DNA of 64,000 nt from Paratinospora sagittata (taxonomy: Eukaryota > Streptophyta > Magnoliopsida > Ranunculales > Menispermaceae), in contig CM069598.1 in the NCBI GenBank assembly GCA_035771175.1, positions 15,438,438 to 15,502,437 of the forward strand. Reading direction: 5' to 3'. Below the pieces are notes generated by a model. That model worked only from the letters and a program-made list of their open reading frames with translations, did no database searches and was not told where the DNA came from. The first letter of the stretch is position 1. Every line of letters starts with the position of its first letter. Position numbers and translations under genes: made by a program. Positions 1 through 11,800 of the stretch are shown piece by piece.

Positions 1-2727
1 ATAAAAATGAACCATAAATAAAATCATAATCCCTACAGTCCATTAAAATTGACATACACATAAAGTCCAAAATTGTGGGTACAAATAAAAACCGTCATAT
101 GCCCACATGGTCTATCTAACAAGTCCCAACTCACCCATACTACAATGTGATAAGTGTTATAATTACATAATCTAAAATATAATACTTCATAATTTAAAAC
201 ACAGTTCAATCAAAATGCCTCTCAACTCACATCGAGGCCTTGGATTCTCTCGCAGGCAAGGCCCTCAAGATATGACTACTCTTTTGCCCTTATTCGGGAC
301 AGAAAGACCTGAAAGAGGAAAATGAGGGTGAGCCAACGGTGCCCAGTGAATAGAATTCTAATATGCTATCAATACTCATCAATAAATATCATGTATGCAT
401 GTCAATGTGTAGCATGATTAAAAGCTCATAACATATAGATATCAAACATTTATAATAAGTTCGATACAAGTAAAAACTTATCAATTTGGATCCACATTCC
501 ACATGCATTGGGGTTACTAGTGCACGTCCATTTCACCGTACCGTTGACCCTAATCATGTTTATTTGGGGTTACTAGTGCACGTCTATTTCACCGTACCGT
601 TCTCATCCCCAAATATTTCCTTTTTAAAACCCTCCTATGACAAGGTTAAGTCCCCCTATTAGCCAGATAGATGGGTCCAACCAAAGTCATAAGGTTTTCT
701 CAAATCAATGCATCATTCAAAACATTAGAACACATTCATGCTTTCAACATACAATATATATAAGTGATATGATGACATAAAATATATAATCATAAATGAA
801 GTCTACTCACAACCAAGCCTCGCGAGAGTATTTAACCACACACGACCACCAAACCGAATCAACCCAATCAAGATCCTGAAACATACATCAATATCCTACC
901 ATACATCAATTTCTATGCTCAATCACATAGACATTACACATCAACCCTAAATCAGCCCACATATAGACAATAGGCCTAAATCTCATCTAATCCCATCATT
1001 CACCTCAAATCACATGACTTAGGCCTCTAATGCATAGTTCTCATTCATAAACCATTCTATTAATCAAAAATAATAATTTTAAATTCCTTAGGCATAAACA
1101 TGCCCAAATTGGGTCACTTGATTACAAGTAGGCCTAACCCATGATATAGTTACAACCACCAAATCAATAGCATAATCAACCCTAATCATGCTTAATTAAA
1201 CACAAGTTGCATCAATTCAATGATTCTAGGCTAAAAGCATCAAAAGCCCTAAAGTATAAAATTTTCCATACTTAGGCCATATTGCCGATTTACACTAAGT
1301 CACCATGTTCAGCCATGTATATCACTGATTTTGCATCATGGGTTCATCAACAATGACAACTAGGTCAACATAGTTGATATGCAAACTATTTGGAAAGGTC
1401 TAAGTTCATATTATAAATTTAGGTCTAATACAAGCAACACTACCAATTCTTCATTTAATATTCTGTTCAGATGTATCAATCTACCAACAAAAATATGTAA
1501 TCACAAAATAAACCGTACAGATTGAAGTATGTGAAGAAACAAACCTTCTGTCCAAATATCAGCCCAATCCAACGGTGGACCGAAAAGATAAGTATCTTTG
1601 ATGAACAAGTCTCTAATCAGACAATTTCTCCTTTCCTGCTGGAAATACTCGAACTCAGATGACTATATCACACAACATACTTAACCCATAAACATCTCCA
1701 CCGTTCCGAATGCAGAAATATTAGTTTTAAACTACATACCCAAATTTGATATCCATCCAACGGTATATTGAGGAGATCTATAAGTTCGAGCAAAACGGCG
1801 CGAAAAATCCAGACTTTCCGACCAGCTTTGTTTGAGAGGTTAGATCTCTTAGACGAAACCTTTAATCAAGATCTCCACCGTTCCGAATTCAGAAATATCA
1901 GTTTTAAACTACATATCCAAATTTGATATCCATCCAACGGTAGATTGAGAAAATCTATAAGTTTGAGCGAAATGGCGCGAGAAATCTAGACTTTCCGACC
2001 AGCTTTGTTTGAGATGTTAGATCTCTTAGACGAAACTTCTAATCAAGATCTCCACCGTTCAGAATGCAGAACCATAAGCTACGAACTTGCTGAAAACATT
2101 TGAGCTCAATCTGACTATATATCCTGAAGATCCATCTCTTTGATGAAAACGTTGCAAAGATTTTCCTCAAGCAACTTCTTCTTTCTTTCTCTTCTTCTTT
2201 CCTTTCTCTTCTTTTATTTTATTTTTTTTCCTTTCTCTCCACTCATCTAACTTTCTAGCACTTCCTTGATTCCCTCCACTCATTCTAGCACTTCCTTGGA
2301 GAAGAGAAGTAGGCATGGGACACTTGTCCACTTTCATGCACCAACCTTCACATGTGTTGGTCTCATACTACCCATACCAATCACATGTACTTTAACCAAT
2401 CTCATGCTTCCATGAATTTTAAATGTCCAATCCATTTAATACACCAAATCTTCATTCTCATTTATCCTTTTATTCAATCAATTCCAACCGATATCAATTT
2501 ATGGTTTAATGGACCCATGTATAAATAATAACATATGCATTATACTTTAATTTAACATGACCCATATACAATTTATAATACACATATTTATATACATTAT
2601 CAAGCATCAACTATACAAACATTAAACAACCATCAAACAAACACCAACCATATCAAGGCAACACATAGAGTTTGGGCAAAGTGCAATTGGGTTATGGGCT
2701 AGATGAAATAATTTTCGGAGTGTCACA
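1..2727 (-). repeat. 3' LTR of a Ty3/gypsy chromovirus (left end outside or undefined)
   Basis: On the minus strand the element's coding region (2728-4850) ends in a conserved stretch reading 'gaggacgaagttcattcta', followed by a purine-rich tract and then TGTGACACTCCG, which I take as the LTR start at 2727. Everything to the left is non-coding. It holds a direct repeat near 506-600 ('ggggttactagtgcacgtc' twice) and a tandem array near 1690-2100. The left LTR boundary was not found and may be outside the window. Long LTRs are common in Tekay-type chromoviruses. The boundary at 2727 is inferred from the TG start and the position after the tract. Confidence 0.5.
1690..2100. repeat. Tandem direct repeat, about 178 bp unit, inside the gypsy LTR
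   Basis: Two near-complete copies lie at about 1693-1868 and 1869-2045. Each starts with 'catctccaccgttccgaat' or 'gatctccaccgttccgaat' and runs through 'gatatccatccaacggta' and 'gactttccgaccagctttg'. A partial third copy starts at 2046. Diverged pieces of the same wording ('caacggtgg') occur near 1570. The copies differ by scattered substitutions, so the duplication is not recent. Confidence 0.7.
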
Positions 2728-4850
2728 TCACACTCACCTTAGAATGAACTTCGTCCTCAAAGTTTTAAGGTTAAGAAATTACCTAAGCCCATGAACTCGG
2801 CAAAGTGCTCCATCATGTAATTCTCACGCTCCCAAGTAACCTGCTCCTCGCCATGGAACTGCCATCTCACCTTAACCATTGGAATCTCGCGGTTACGTAA
2901 CCTCTGGACCTTCCGGTCAAGTATCTGAATAGGTTACTCATCATAAGTCTCATCTTGCCTCAGTTCAATGTTCCTTCAGTCCAAGATGTGATCAAAATCA
3001 CTCTTGTACACTTTCAGCATTGACACATGAAAGACATTGTGGACTGCTGCTAACTGAGGTGGCAAGGCTAATCGGTAAGCGACGGGGCCAATTTGTTCTA
3101 AAACCTCGAACGACCCAATAAATCTCGGAACGAGCTTGCCTTTTATTCCAAATCTAGTCTGGCCCTTCTGAGGTGAGACCTTCAATAAAACTTGGTCACC
3201 CACCTCGAACTCTACGGTCTTCTGCTTGGCATCAGTGTAACTCTTCTGCCTGTCTTGGGCTACCTTCATATTATACTTGATCCTCTTAATCTTCTCTATG
3301 TGTTCTTGTACAAACTCTGGTTCCATCACCGCAACATCCCCTACCTCTATCCAACATATCGGAGATCTACAGGGTCGACCATACAATGCCTCAAAAGGAG
3401 CCATGCCAATACTGGACTGATAGTGTTGTTGTACGCAAACTCACACAGATGTATGTACTCATCTCAGTTACCACTAGACTCAAGGACACAAGCTCGAAGC
3501 ATATCCTCTAAAATCGATATCAACCTCTCAGACTGGCCATCCGTCTAGGGGTGAAAAGCGGTATTGAGATCTAATCTAGTGCCGAGCTGCTTCTGCAACC
3601 CCTGCCAGAATACCGATGTAAACCTTGGATCCCTATCTGACACAATCGAAACTGGCACTCCATTAATCTGACTATCTCCCGCATATAGAGTCTGCTTAGC
3701 TTGTCCATAGAATCCCTAGTGTTCACCGGTAGAAAGTGAACGGACTTGGTCAAGCGATCAATAATAACCCAAACAACATTATGTCTCCTCGGGGTGTTGG
3801 ATAATCCCACAACAAAGTCCATAGTGACATGCTCCCATTTCCACACAGGAATGGCAAGCAGTTGCATCTGCCCTCCAGGCCTCTGATGCTCAGCTTTGAC
3901 TCTCTGACAGATCTCACACCTCTGAATGAACTGAGCTATCTCTCTCATCATGTCGGGCCACGAATACATTCTTTTCATATCATGATACATCTTGGTTCCG
4001 CCAAGATAAATAGTATAATGAGATCTGTGAGCCTCTTGGAGAACACTCTGTCTGAGTCATGGATTTGCGGGAACCCATAAACGTCCCCTAAATCTCAAGG
4101 CACCATCAGATGACAAGTGCCAATCAGTAAAATCACTGCTCTCAGCCCAAGACTTGTACATCCCATAATCAACGTCAAGTCTCTGTTGGTCAATTACCTC
4201 ATGGACTTGTGTAGGCTGAGCTCTCATTTGAGCACATATCACAATCTGATTCGAAGGGGTAGCACATATACTCATAACCGTAGCCGCCTCAAGTAGTCTC
4301 CACTCATGAGACATCTGGCGTGCTACCATAACTGTCTCTACCCGCTTCCTGCTCAACGCATCAGCCACTACATTGGCTTTACCTGGGTGGTATTCCAATG
4401 TAAAATCATAGTCTTTGAGGAGCTCTAACCAGCTTCTCTGCCTCATGTTCAATTCCTTCTGAGAGAACAAGTACTTGAGGCTCTTATGGTCAGAATACAA
4501 AGTGAATCTCTCACCATAGAGATAATGCCTCCAAATCTTCAAAACAAAAACCATTGCGGCCAGTTCTGTCACGACGCCCCTGACATTACGGGGTGTTACA
4601 AGTTATAAGTCATGAATATGGTAGTTTTTTTATGCACCTTCAACTGCCTCGATGCATAAGCAATGACCCTATCCTTCTGCATCAACACGCAACCCAAGCC
4701 GATACGAGAGGCATCAGTATAGATAACCAACTCCTGATCAGGCTCTGGCAAAATCAACACTGGCGTAGATGTCAATCTTTTCTTCAGCTCTAAAAAGACA
4801 TTCTTACACTCCTCGGTCCATACAAAGGACACATCGAGTCTGATCACCTT
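2728..4850 (-). pseudogene. Ty3/gypsy chromovirus polyprotein fragment (RT end, RNase H, integrase, chromodomain-like tail)
   Basis: Read right to left, the fragment has the end of reverse transcriptase and the RNase H domain (4596-4847: FVWTEEC, then YTDAS and YASRQLK), a linker with [14 protein letters not shown] (4057-4572), the integrase zinc and core regions (3571-3990: CEICQRVKAEHQ, TMDFVVGL), the integrase C-terminus (2976-3404: [25 protein letters not shown]) and a chromodomain-like end near 2770-2960 (ILDRKVQRLRNREIP, TWEREN). Gag, protease and most of RT are missing beyond 4850. Several frameshifts and stops, and a 34-bp insertion at 4567-4600, break the frame. It is a dead, 5'-truncated copy. 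Confidence 0.9.
4567..4600 (-). mobile_element. 34-bp LTR-like insertion (TG...CA) with 5-bp target duplication
   Basis: Inside the gypsy RNase H region a 34-bp piece interrupts the conserved sequence. On the minus strand it begins TGTAACACCCCG and ends GTCGTGACA, so it has TG...CA termini and imperfect inverted ends, as Ty3/gypsy LTRs do. The flanks on the plus strand are AGTTC (4562-4566) and AGTTA (4601-4605), a 5-bp duplication with one mismatch. Removing the insert and one flank restores the expected RNase H wording. It is far too short for a normal solo LTR, so it may be an internally deleted LTR. Confidence 0.6.
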
Positions 4851-4859
4851 TAGACGCGA

Positions 4860-5210
4860 TCTGACGGATTTGATTGACGCACCCGATCGTACACCGTTGG
4901 ATCGTATTTGATCGATTTAGGTGCAATTTAACTGCTCTGCTTCTCGCAATTGATCTCGCATAGTTAGATCTCGGTCGATCCAATGAGTTGTGATATGACG
5001 ATCTCGATCAGCGCATCCGATCCCACACAGTCCGATCTTCGTACATCGCACCTAGACAGATAACTATATTCATCGTATCTGGACGTTCCAGATCCGATCT
5101 TCCACGAACGCATCTTATCAGTCCGATCTTCGAAAATGAAAAGCTTCCCTTTTGCCCTCGCACACGCGATCGGGGTGATGCTCTTAACATCACCCTTGAG
5201 CCTTCTTTGT
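4860..5210. repeat. Dispersed repeat, possibly LTR-derived, related to 31380-31720
   Basis: The stretch is unlike its neighbours: it is rich in 'gatc' words. Together with 31380-31720 it shares 'attcatcgtatctggac', a following 'cgaac' cluster, a 'gatc..c' run, an A-rich block before 'aagtt/aagctt' and a terminal 'catcaccctt'. It joins a truncated gypsy on the left and a truncated copia on the right, so an LTR remnant is a reasonable guess. A GT microsatellite follows at 5207-5219. Confidence 0.4.
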
Positions 5211-5294
5211 GTGTGTGTGTTAGCTGAAGTGCTACACTTATAAGTAAATAATTAGAATTTTATCTATAAGTAAATAATTACAAATTTATTGGAG

Positions 5295-6430
5295 TTAAAG
5301 ACCATCCTAAAACCACTTTTGCTTAACAGTGAGCCTGGAACAAGATTCTTCCGGATGTTAGGTACATGCAGCACATCGATCAAGGTGAGTTCCTTTCCTG
5401 AGGTTATCTTGAGAACCACCTTCCCAAGACCCATTTGCTGAAATTGCTGAATTGCCCATGATTAGATTATGTCCTTTTATTGTTGTATAAGAAGAAAACA
5501 TGTTCTTATCAGCACAGACATGTCGGGTGGCTCCAGTATCAATCCACCACTCTCTGGGTTCACAACCATGTTGGCTTCAAAAACCACAACAGATAATGTC
5601 ATGTCAGTTACATCTTCAGTCTTCTCCTCAGTTATATTGACTTGATCGTTCTTGAACTTGCATTTCGATCGACAATCTTTGGCTTTGTGTCCTTGTTTTT
5701 GGCAATTATAGCACTTGCCATTGAACTTCTGGGCTTTGCCTTTCCTTTGGGCCTAACTATCACCAGTGTGCTTGCACTTCTTGTTCTTGGTGTGTTTTCC
5801 CTCCACAAGGTTAACTTTAGGCTTTGTATGGTCTCTAGTTTTCTTGTCATGACTCTTATTGTCTTGTTCAATCCGTAGTCTCGAGTCTCATCTCCTTACG
5901 TTTGTGCTTGAGATAGTTCTTGAAATCTTTCCAAGTAGGTGATAACTTCTCAATAATTGCAGCTACTTGAAAAGATTCACTCAAAGACATTCTCTTTGCA
6001 TGAATCTCATGGAGAATAATCTGTAACTCTTGAACTTGATCCAACATAGTCTTTGATTCCACCATCTTGTAATCAAGGAACTAGCCGACCACAAATTTCT
6101 TATTGCCAGCAACTTCAGTCTTGTATTTCTTATCCAAAAAATTTCAGAGTTCCTTGGAAGTACAGACTGTACTATATACATTATACAGCTTATTTTCCAA
6201 CCCACTCAGAATGTAATTCTTGAGTAGAAAATCAGAGTGTCTCAATGTTTGAATTGCAGCAATGACATGTTTTTCAGTCTCATCATCTCTCAGTTCAGGT
6301 TCGTTATCATTTAGTACCTTGACCAAGTTGAGGGTGGTCAGGTAAAATAACACATCTTCTGTTGCCACCTTTTGAAGTCAGTGCCTGTGAACTTCTCAAG
6401 TTTCTCAGGCTTAATAATTAACTTGGTCAC
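5295..6430 (-). pseudogene. Ty1/copia gag-protease fragment
   Basis: Read from 6430 leftward, the piece begins with a typical copia gag N-terminus (KPEKLEKFTGTDFKRWQQKM, then FYLTTLNL near 6340) and continues through a gag_pol-UBN2-like region (LYNVYSTV, VQELQIILHEI, EKLSPTWKDFKNYLKHKRKE). A CCHC zinc knuckle follows near 5665-5715 (CYNCQKQGHKAKDC), then a retropepsin site near 5530-5570 (WIDTGATRH). The protein is broken by several frameshifts. It stops near 5295 just after the protease ([13 protein letters not shown]), so integrase and RT are missing. No PBS was found right of 6430. Confidence 0.85.
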
Positions 6431-6540
6431 ACCTAAAATCATTTGTGGGTCTTACTTTAATATTTAGCTAAAAATGGTAAAAAATCATGTTTAATTAACT
6501 ATTTTCTAACAATATGAGGAGTGCTACAATGATTCAAAAT

Positions 6541-6640
6541 ATGTACTTAAATCTATATTCAAGTTGATGTAATAATATACTACAATTCATCATATATTAC
6601 ATCAACATAGATATGATTTTGAATATAATTTTTAAATTGT
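6541..6640. repeat. Imperfect palindrome, MITE-like
   Basis: A perfect 12-bp stem (GTTGATGTAATA at 6563-6574 and its complement at 6595-6606) is extended after a small bulge by ATCTAT/ATAGAT. It would form a hairpin with a 20-nt loop. I saw no target duplication, so its class is unknown. Confidence 0.4.
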
Positions 6641-6997
6641 AAAATTATTTCCCATAAAATATATCATTGGCTTAATTCAAGAGCGGTGCGCGTTGGTGCG
6701 TTTGGTGGGGGCCGTTTGGATGTTGACAAGTCTGTGCGTGGAGAACCCGTGACTCTACCCGAAACGCAGAATCCGTCAATGCGTGGAACAATATTAGAAG
6801 CATCTTAGTTGCTGTTAAAAATATGAAAGGGCACGTGAACCAACCTTGGCTACACGATGGGGAAAATTTGTTCACTCTAAGTTTCTTAATTTTGTCTCCA
6901 TTTAGGATAAAAACAAAAAATAAAATAGAAATTGTGACATCATTGCAATGTCAAAATGACAACTCATTTTCAAGGGATAATTGTCTTGGTAAAACTG

Positions 6998-7190
6998 TTT
7001 TTTTTTTTTTTTGTGAGGGTATAACAAGCTCTATCGGCAAAACAATCGAAAGAGCAGCTACTCGGATAAGAATTAGTCACGAACAAGGTAGACTCGGACA
7101 AAATGGATTTAAAGTTCACAACAATTATATATTTTCTCCTTAAAAAAGAATCGAACCCTGTCCATGCAAGGGGTAGACAGGTGTTGCTTG
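6998..7190 (-). mobile_element. SINE-like element with poly(A) tail (T run at 6998-7012)
   Basis: On the minus strand a tRNA-like head contains a B-box-like GGTTCGATTC (about 7148-7160). The body ends in GTGACTAATTCTTATCC, then GTTATACCCTCAC and an A-tail of 15 (T run on the plus strand). The last 70 bp resemble the 3' domain of the other SINEs in the window, but diverged. I could not find a clean target duplication. Confidence 0.5.
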
Positions 7191-8833
7191 ATGTAAAATA
7201 TATTTTTCTCCAAAATTTATTTTATTTTTAAAGAAAAATATATACTGCTAACAAATAATAAAAAAATGTTTGTAACATAGCTTGCATATATACTAATTTA
7301 TATTATTATAATGATAATACTTGAAAATTTTCTAGTTGAAGGCTTTTTTTTCTTTCTAAAACACCCTTTAAAAAATATATCTTTATTTTTTATTTTTATA
7401 ATGTTTAACTTTATTATTGATAGAGATAAAATAGTAATTTACTATTTAACTAACTCTTACTTCATATATGTCTTCTACTTAAATCCTTATTTTTTCTATA
7501 CTATCCTTTTAACTTCAAACTATTTACTTTAATATATCATTTTCCCTATTTTAATAACTTTACTCATTATAGTTATTTATCAAAAGAAAAAAAAACATAT
7601 TTTATTTTAGTTAATTTATAATGAAAATTAGGTGGAACGCATGTGCATATTTCTGCTAGTATCAATAAAACAAGTTGGGAAGGATTAGATTTTGGTGTTT
7701 GAAATTAACAGATAATCTTATTTTATATCTAATTATTTAAGCAAGGGATAAAAATTTATCTAACAATATTTTACATCATTAACAATTTAACTTAACATAA
7801 GTTTTAGTGGCTTTAAAATTACTTTCATTAAATATTAAGACCACTATCATAACTAGTATATATATATATGTGTGTACATGTTATACATAATTTTGTTAGT
7901 TATTTTAATGATAAATATTTTTATAACAATTACATGTACAATTTCTTTTAAGAAAAACATTGATCGACGTTGAATTTGAACAAAGACCATATTAATTTGC
8001 TGATGCTATATATGTAGTTGACATTCCTTTTCTCGGTATTAAATGTTGATACACTTTCACGTATTTTCTCCACAAGGCCTGGCGTCTGCATCTCTTACTG
8101 TTGCGCCAAGACTCATCTTCTCTTTTCAATTTCTACATCTATCAATAAATAAATTGTGCATAATTATAAAAGGTTAATTAAATTAACATCATCTTTCTTT
8201 TTATATTTATGGTTTTTATTATGTCAATACTAATTCTTATTTGAGAAAAGATTCTTGAAGAATATTATTAGGTGAAAGAAGAAGCCAAGAAAAAGCCAAG
8301 AAGAAGCCAAGAAGAAGTTAGCATCAGTCCAAAGAATGCCACCTTTGATTTGGCACCAGGACCACATATACTTATATTTGAATTTTACTGTTTATCTGAG
8401 CCTCTCTTTCTTGAAAACAATATCTACACTAGCAGTTCAACTTCAGGCCAAATTCTCAAGGTGTCTGTCTGGTTCTTCAAATGACAGGTTCTGAATGTCT
8501 TCAAAAGACAGCAAACAGCCTCTTAGAATTTTCTTTCTTTTTATCTTTTTTTTTTTTCTCCTTTTGGGGAATTGGAGAAGAAGAATTGAAGTACTAAACA
8601 GTTAAAAAAAAAAAGGTTGGGGTAACCACCCACAAACCAAAACACCCACTTCTCTTGTCCTCATTTCTCTATCTTTCCTCTTCTCCTTAGCTGTTTATTC
8701 TTCTCTATCTTTCTATCTTTTCTTCATATCAAAGAATGTTTGTGAAGCCCCTCTTCTTCTTCTTCAACTTCATCTTATTTTCTTCTTCCTTCTTCCTCCA
8801 AAACCAGCTTCAATATTCCTACCAATTATTAAT

Positions 8834-11800
8834 ATGTCATCTTTGCATGAATTGCTTGCCCAAGAAGGATTTGAAAAGAAGAACAATCACAAGAATAGAA
8901 GACTCACAAAGTTTAGAGATAGAACTGTGACTGATGAGTCTATAACACTGCCAATTTACATCTGCCATGATCGAAAAAGCTTCGAGTTTTCAAAAAGAAG
9001 GCCTGAGAGAGCAACAAATGGGTCTTCCTCTTCTGTGTCTTCTTCTAAAAGAAGGGGTACTTCCAAGTCAAAAAGATCATCAACTTCCAAGTCATTGGAG
9101 TCCGCAAAATTAGGATGGAGAGACGACACCACAGCGGCTATCGATGACGTTGCAATTCTCGCTGTTATATCGATTCTTAGTGGGTATGTTGGAAGATACA
9201 TGAAAGATGAGAGATTCAGAGAAGTTATCAGAGAAAAATGTTATTCTTGCTTGGAAGTTGGAAGTAGTACTGGAGCAAGAGATCTAGATCAATCACACAA
9301 CAGTGAAATAATGGAAAACATGGAACTGGGTATTGTTATGATTGAGAGATTGGTTCAGGAGAATAATAATCAAGCAGCAACAAAAAATGAATTGTTGCAG
9401 AATTCAATAAGGCTTTTTAGCATTGTGGCTTCCTTGAATTCTTCAAAAAATAGGTTCACTTGTGGAGTATCAAATTCTAATCTCTCAGCTTGTGCACAAC
9501 TCTACTTATCAATTGTATATAAACTTGAAGAAAATGAAAGAACATCTGCAAGGCATCTGCTTCAAGTGTTCTGTGACTCACCATTGATGGCTAGAACCTT
9601 GTTGTTACCCGATCTTTGGGAGCGATTTTTTCTGCCTCATCTGCTTCATCTCAAAGTATGGTACAACAGTGAGACTGAAATCATTTTATCAGATTCATCG
9701 GAGATTACTGCAGAGAAAGAAGAGAGATTGAGAGCTTTGAGTAGAGCTTACGGCGAGCAAATGGACATGGGAACTAAGCAATTCGCTTTGTACTACAAGG
9801 AGTGGTTAAAGGCTGATGTTGTGAAAGCTGTCCCTCCAATTCCTTCAGTGCCTTTGCCACCAATCCCCAGTAAAAGATTTTCAGGCATAAGGCCATCTTC
9901 TTCTTCTTTGAATTCACATTCTCCCAATACTGGTAAAAACATGTGAGTGAATGTAGTTTTTATACATTACTCAATTGAATTGGTGATTTCGCTACAAGTT
10001 GCACTGGTAATTGCAGTTTATTTAGTTAGAATGGCATTTCTCATTTTTCTGATGTATTGGTATAGCTATCAAGTGATTTTTGGGCCTACGCATGATCGGC
10101 AGCAAGTGCGATCTATTGATATTGGGAATATTGGTCGGGAAGAAGTTTCAATGGCTACATGGGATTGTGAGGAGGAACAGATAGGCAGTGATGAAGATTA
10201 CTCCAAGTTTGGCAGCTCTTTCCATGTGGGTAACAGTAATGCTCTTTCTTGATTTTTGGTTTTTAAGTTTTAAAGTAAGTACTACTATAAAAAAGAAAAG
10301 AAAAAAAAAAAAAACTAATACTAAGCAAACCTTTTTGTTAAAGGGACGAGAAAAAAGGCTTCACCATGAACTATCCTAATATTCTCATTATGCATGTGTG
10401 TGTGTATAAAATTAGATAGTTAATACACAAATCCTAATGTTTGATATAAAATGTAACTTTGTGTTTTAATTTAGCAAAAACACACAGCTTTACTAATTGG
10501 AATTTTTTATACTAAAAATAGTCAGACAATTGTCAAATATTTCAAAAAAGTAACTGTTTTTTCCTGACTTAAGACAGAGTACCAAGGGATCTCATAGGAG
10601 GATGTCTTCTAGCCAAATCTATAGAAGTCCAAAGGCTGAAGTGTGGACAGAGACCAAAAAATCAGATTATTTAAGCTTCTTCTTGTGCAGAACGGAGCCT
10701 GAAAATGAGTTCATCCATAGATGTCAAGTACTCAAGAATGATGCATTCATAAAAGAACAAATCCATGAAGAAGTACATCTCCCTCCAAGCAATTTCAGCA
10801 CTGCAATTGCAACTATTTCCTCATCTGATAACCTCAACGACTGTGAGATCGCAATTAGAGTGGTCGCCAAATCTTGGTTGGACTCAAATGGTGATTTAAT
10901 TATCGAAACCTCATTATCAAAACCAGCCGTGATCGAAGGAATTCTAGAGGTCTTGTTTACTTCGAAAGACGACGAAATTCTAGAGTTAGCAGTCTCAGTT
11001 TTGGCAGAATTAGTAGCAAGAAACCAAGTGAATAGGCGGATAATATTAAACTCAGATCCTCAGCTTGAAATCTTCATGAAACTTTTAAGAAGTAGCAGTT
11101 TGTTCCTCAAGTCCTCTGTGTTGCTTTACTTATTGAAGCCGCAGGCAAAGCAAATGTTGTCAACAGATTGGGTGGCATTGGTGTTAAGGGTGTTAGAGTT
11201 TGGAGAGCAATCGCAGACATTGTTCACCATTAAATGCAGTCCTCAAGTCGCGGCGTTTTATCTATTAGACCAGCTTCTTACGGGCTTCGATGTGGATAGA
11301 AATGTGGAGAACGCTAGAAAGGTAATTTCACTTGGAGGTCTAAGTTTGTTGGTTCGAAGACTTGACGTTGGGAATCGCCACGAAAGGATCAATGCTGCTT
11401 TGTTTATATCCTCTTGCATCAAAGCCGATGGGAGATGTAGATATTACTTAGCAAACCATGTGAAAAAGGGTACTATTCTCGAACTTCTTGCCATCGAAAA
11501 CCAAAGTCGGGTTAGTAGCATTGGGCGTGCTCTTTCTTTGTTAATCGAGTTGCTCAGCCTTAACCGGTATGCTCTCCAACGACAGGCATTCTCTTATTTA
11601 TTTATTTTTTTTTTTGATAGAGCTTACATAATCAAATTTGGTATCTACATCTTATAAACAGGAGAAGCCATATCACCAAGTTCTTAATAGGACTAAAAAA
11701 CAATGAGGGTTGCATCAATACAATGCACCTCTTGTTCGTTTACCTCCAACATGCTCCACCCGAACATCGCCCCTTGGTTGCAGCCATTTTATTTCAGCTT

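Larger units (their letters stand above)
6431..8833. other. Intergenic region and 5' flank of the LIN-like gene
   Basis: No convincing gene was seen. The region is AT-rich. It holds the palindrome at 6541-6640 and a SINE-like element at 6998-7190. Just before the start codon at 8834 there is a long pyrimidine-rich stretch (about 8640-8830), typical of a plant 5' UTR. Short reading frames near 8272-8484 and 8736-8930 have no recognisable homology. Confidence 0.6.

Noticed and set aside
8272..8484. 70-aa frame starting with a Lys/Glu-rich repeat
   Set aside because: It starts at a non-ATG codon, comes from a simple 'aagaagcc' repeat, and has no homology I can see.
9947..10252. Separate small membrane-protein-like gene
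   Set aside because: It is intron 1 read through into exon 2 of the LIN-like gene. The hydrophobic part is intronic.
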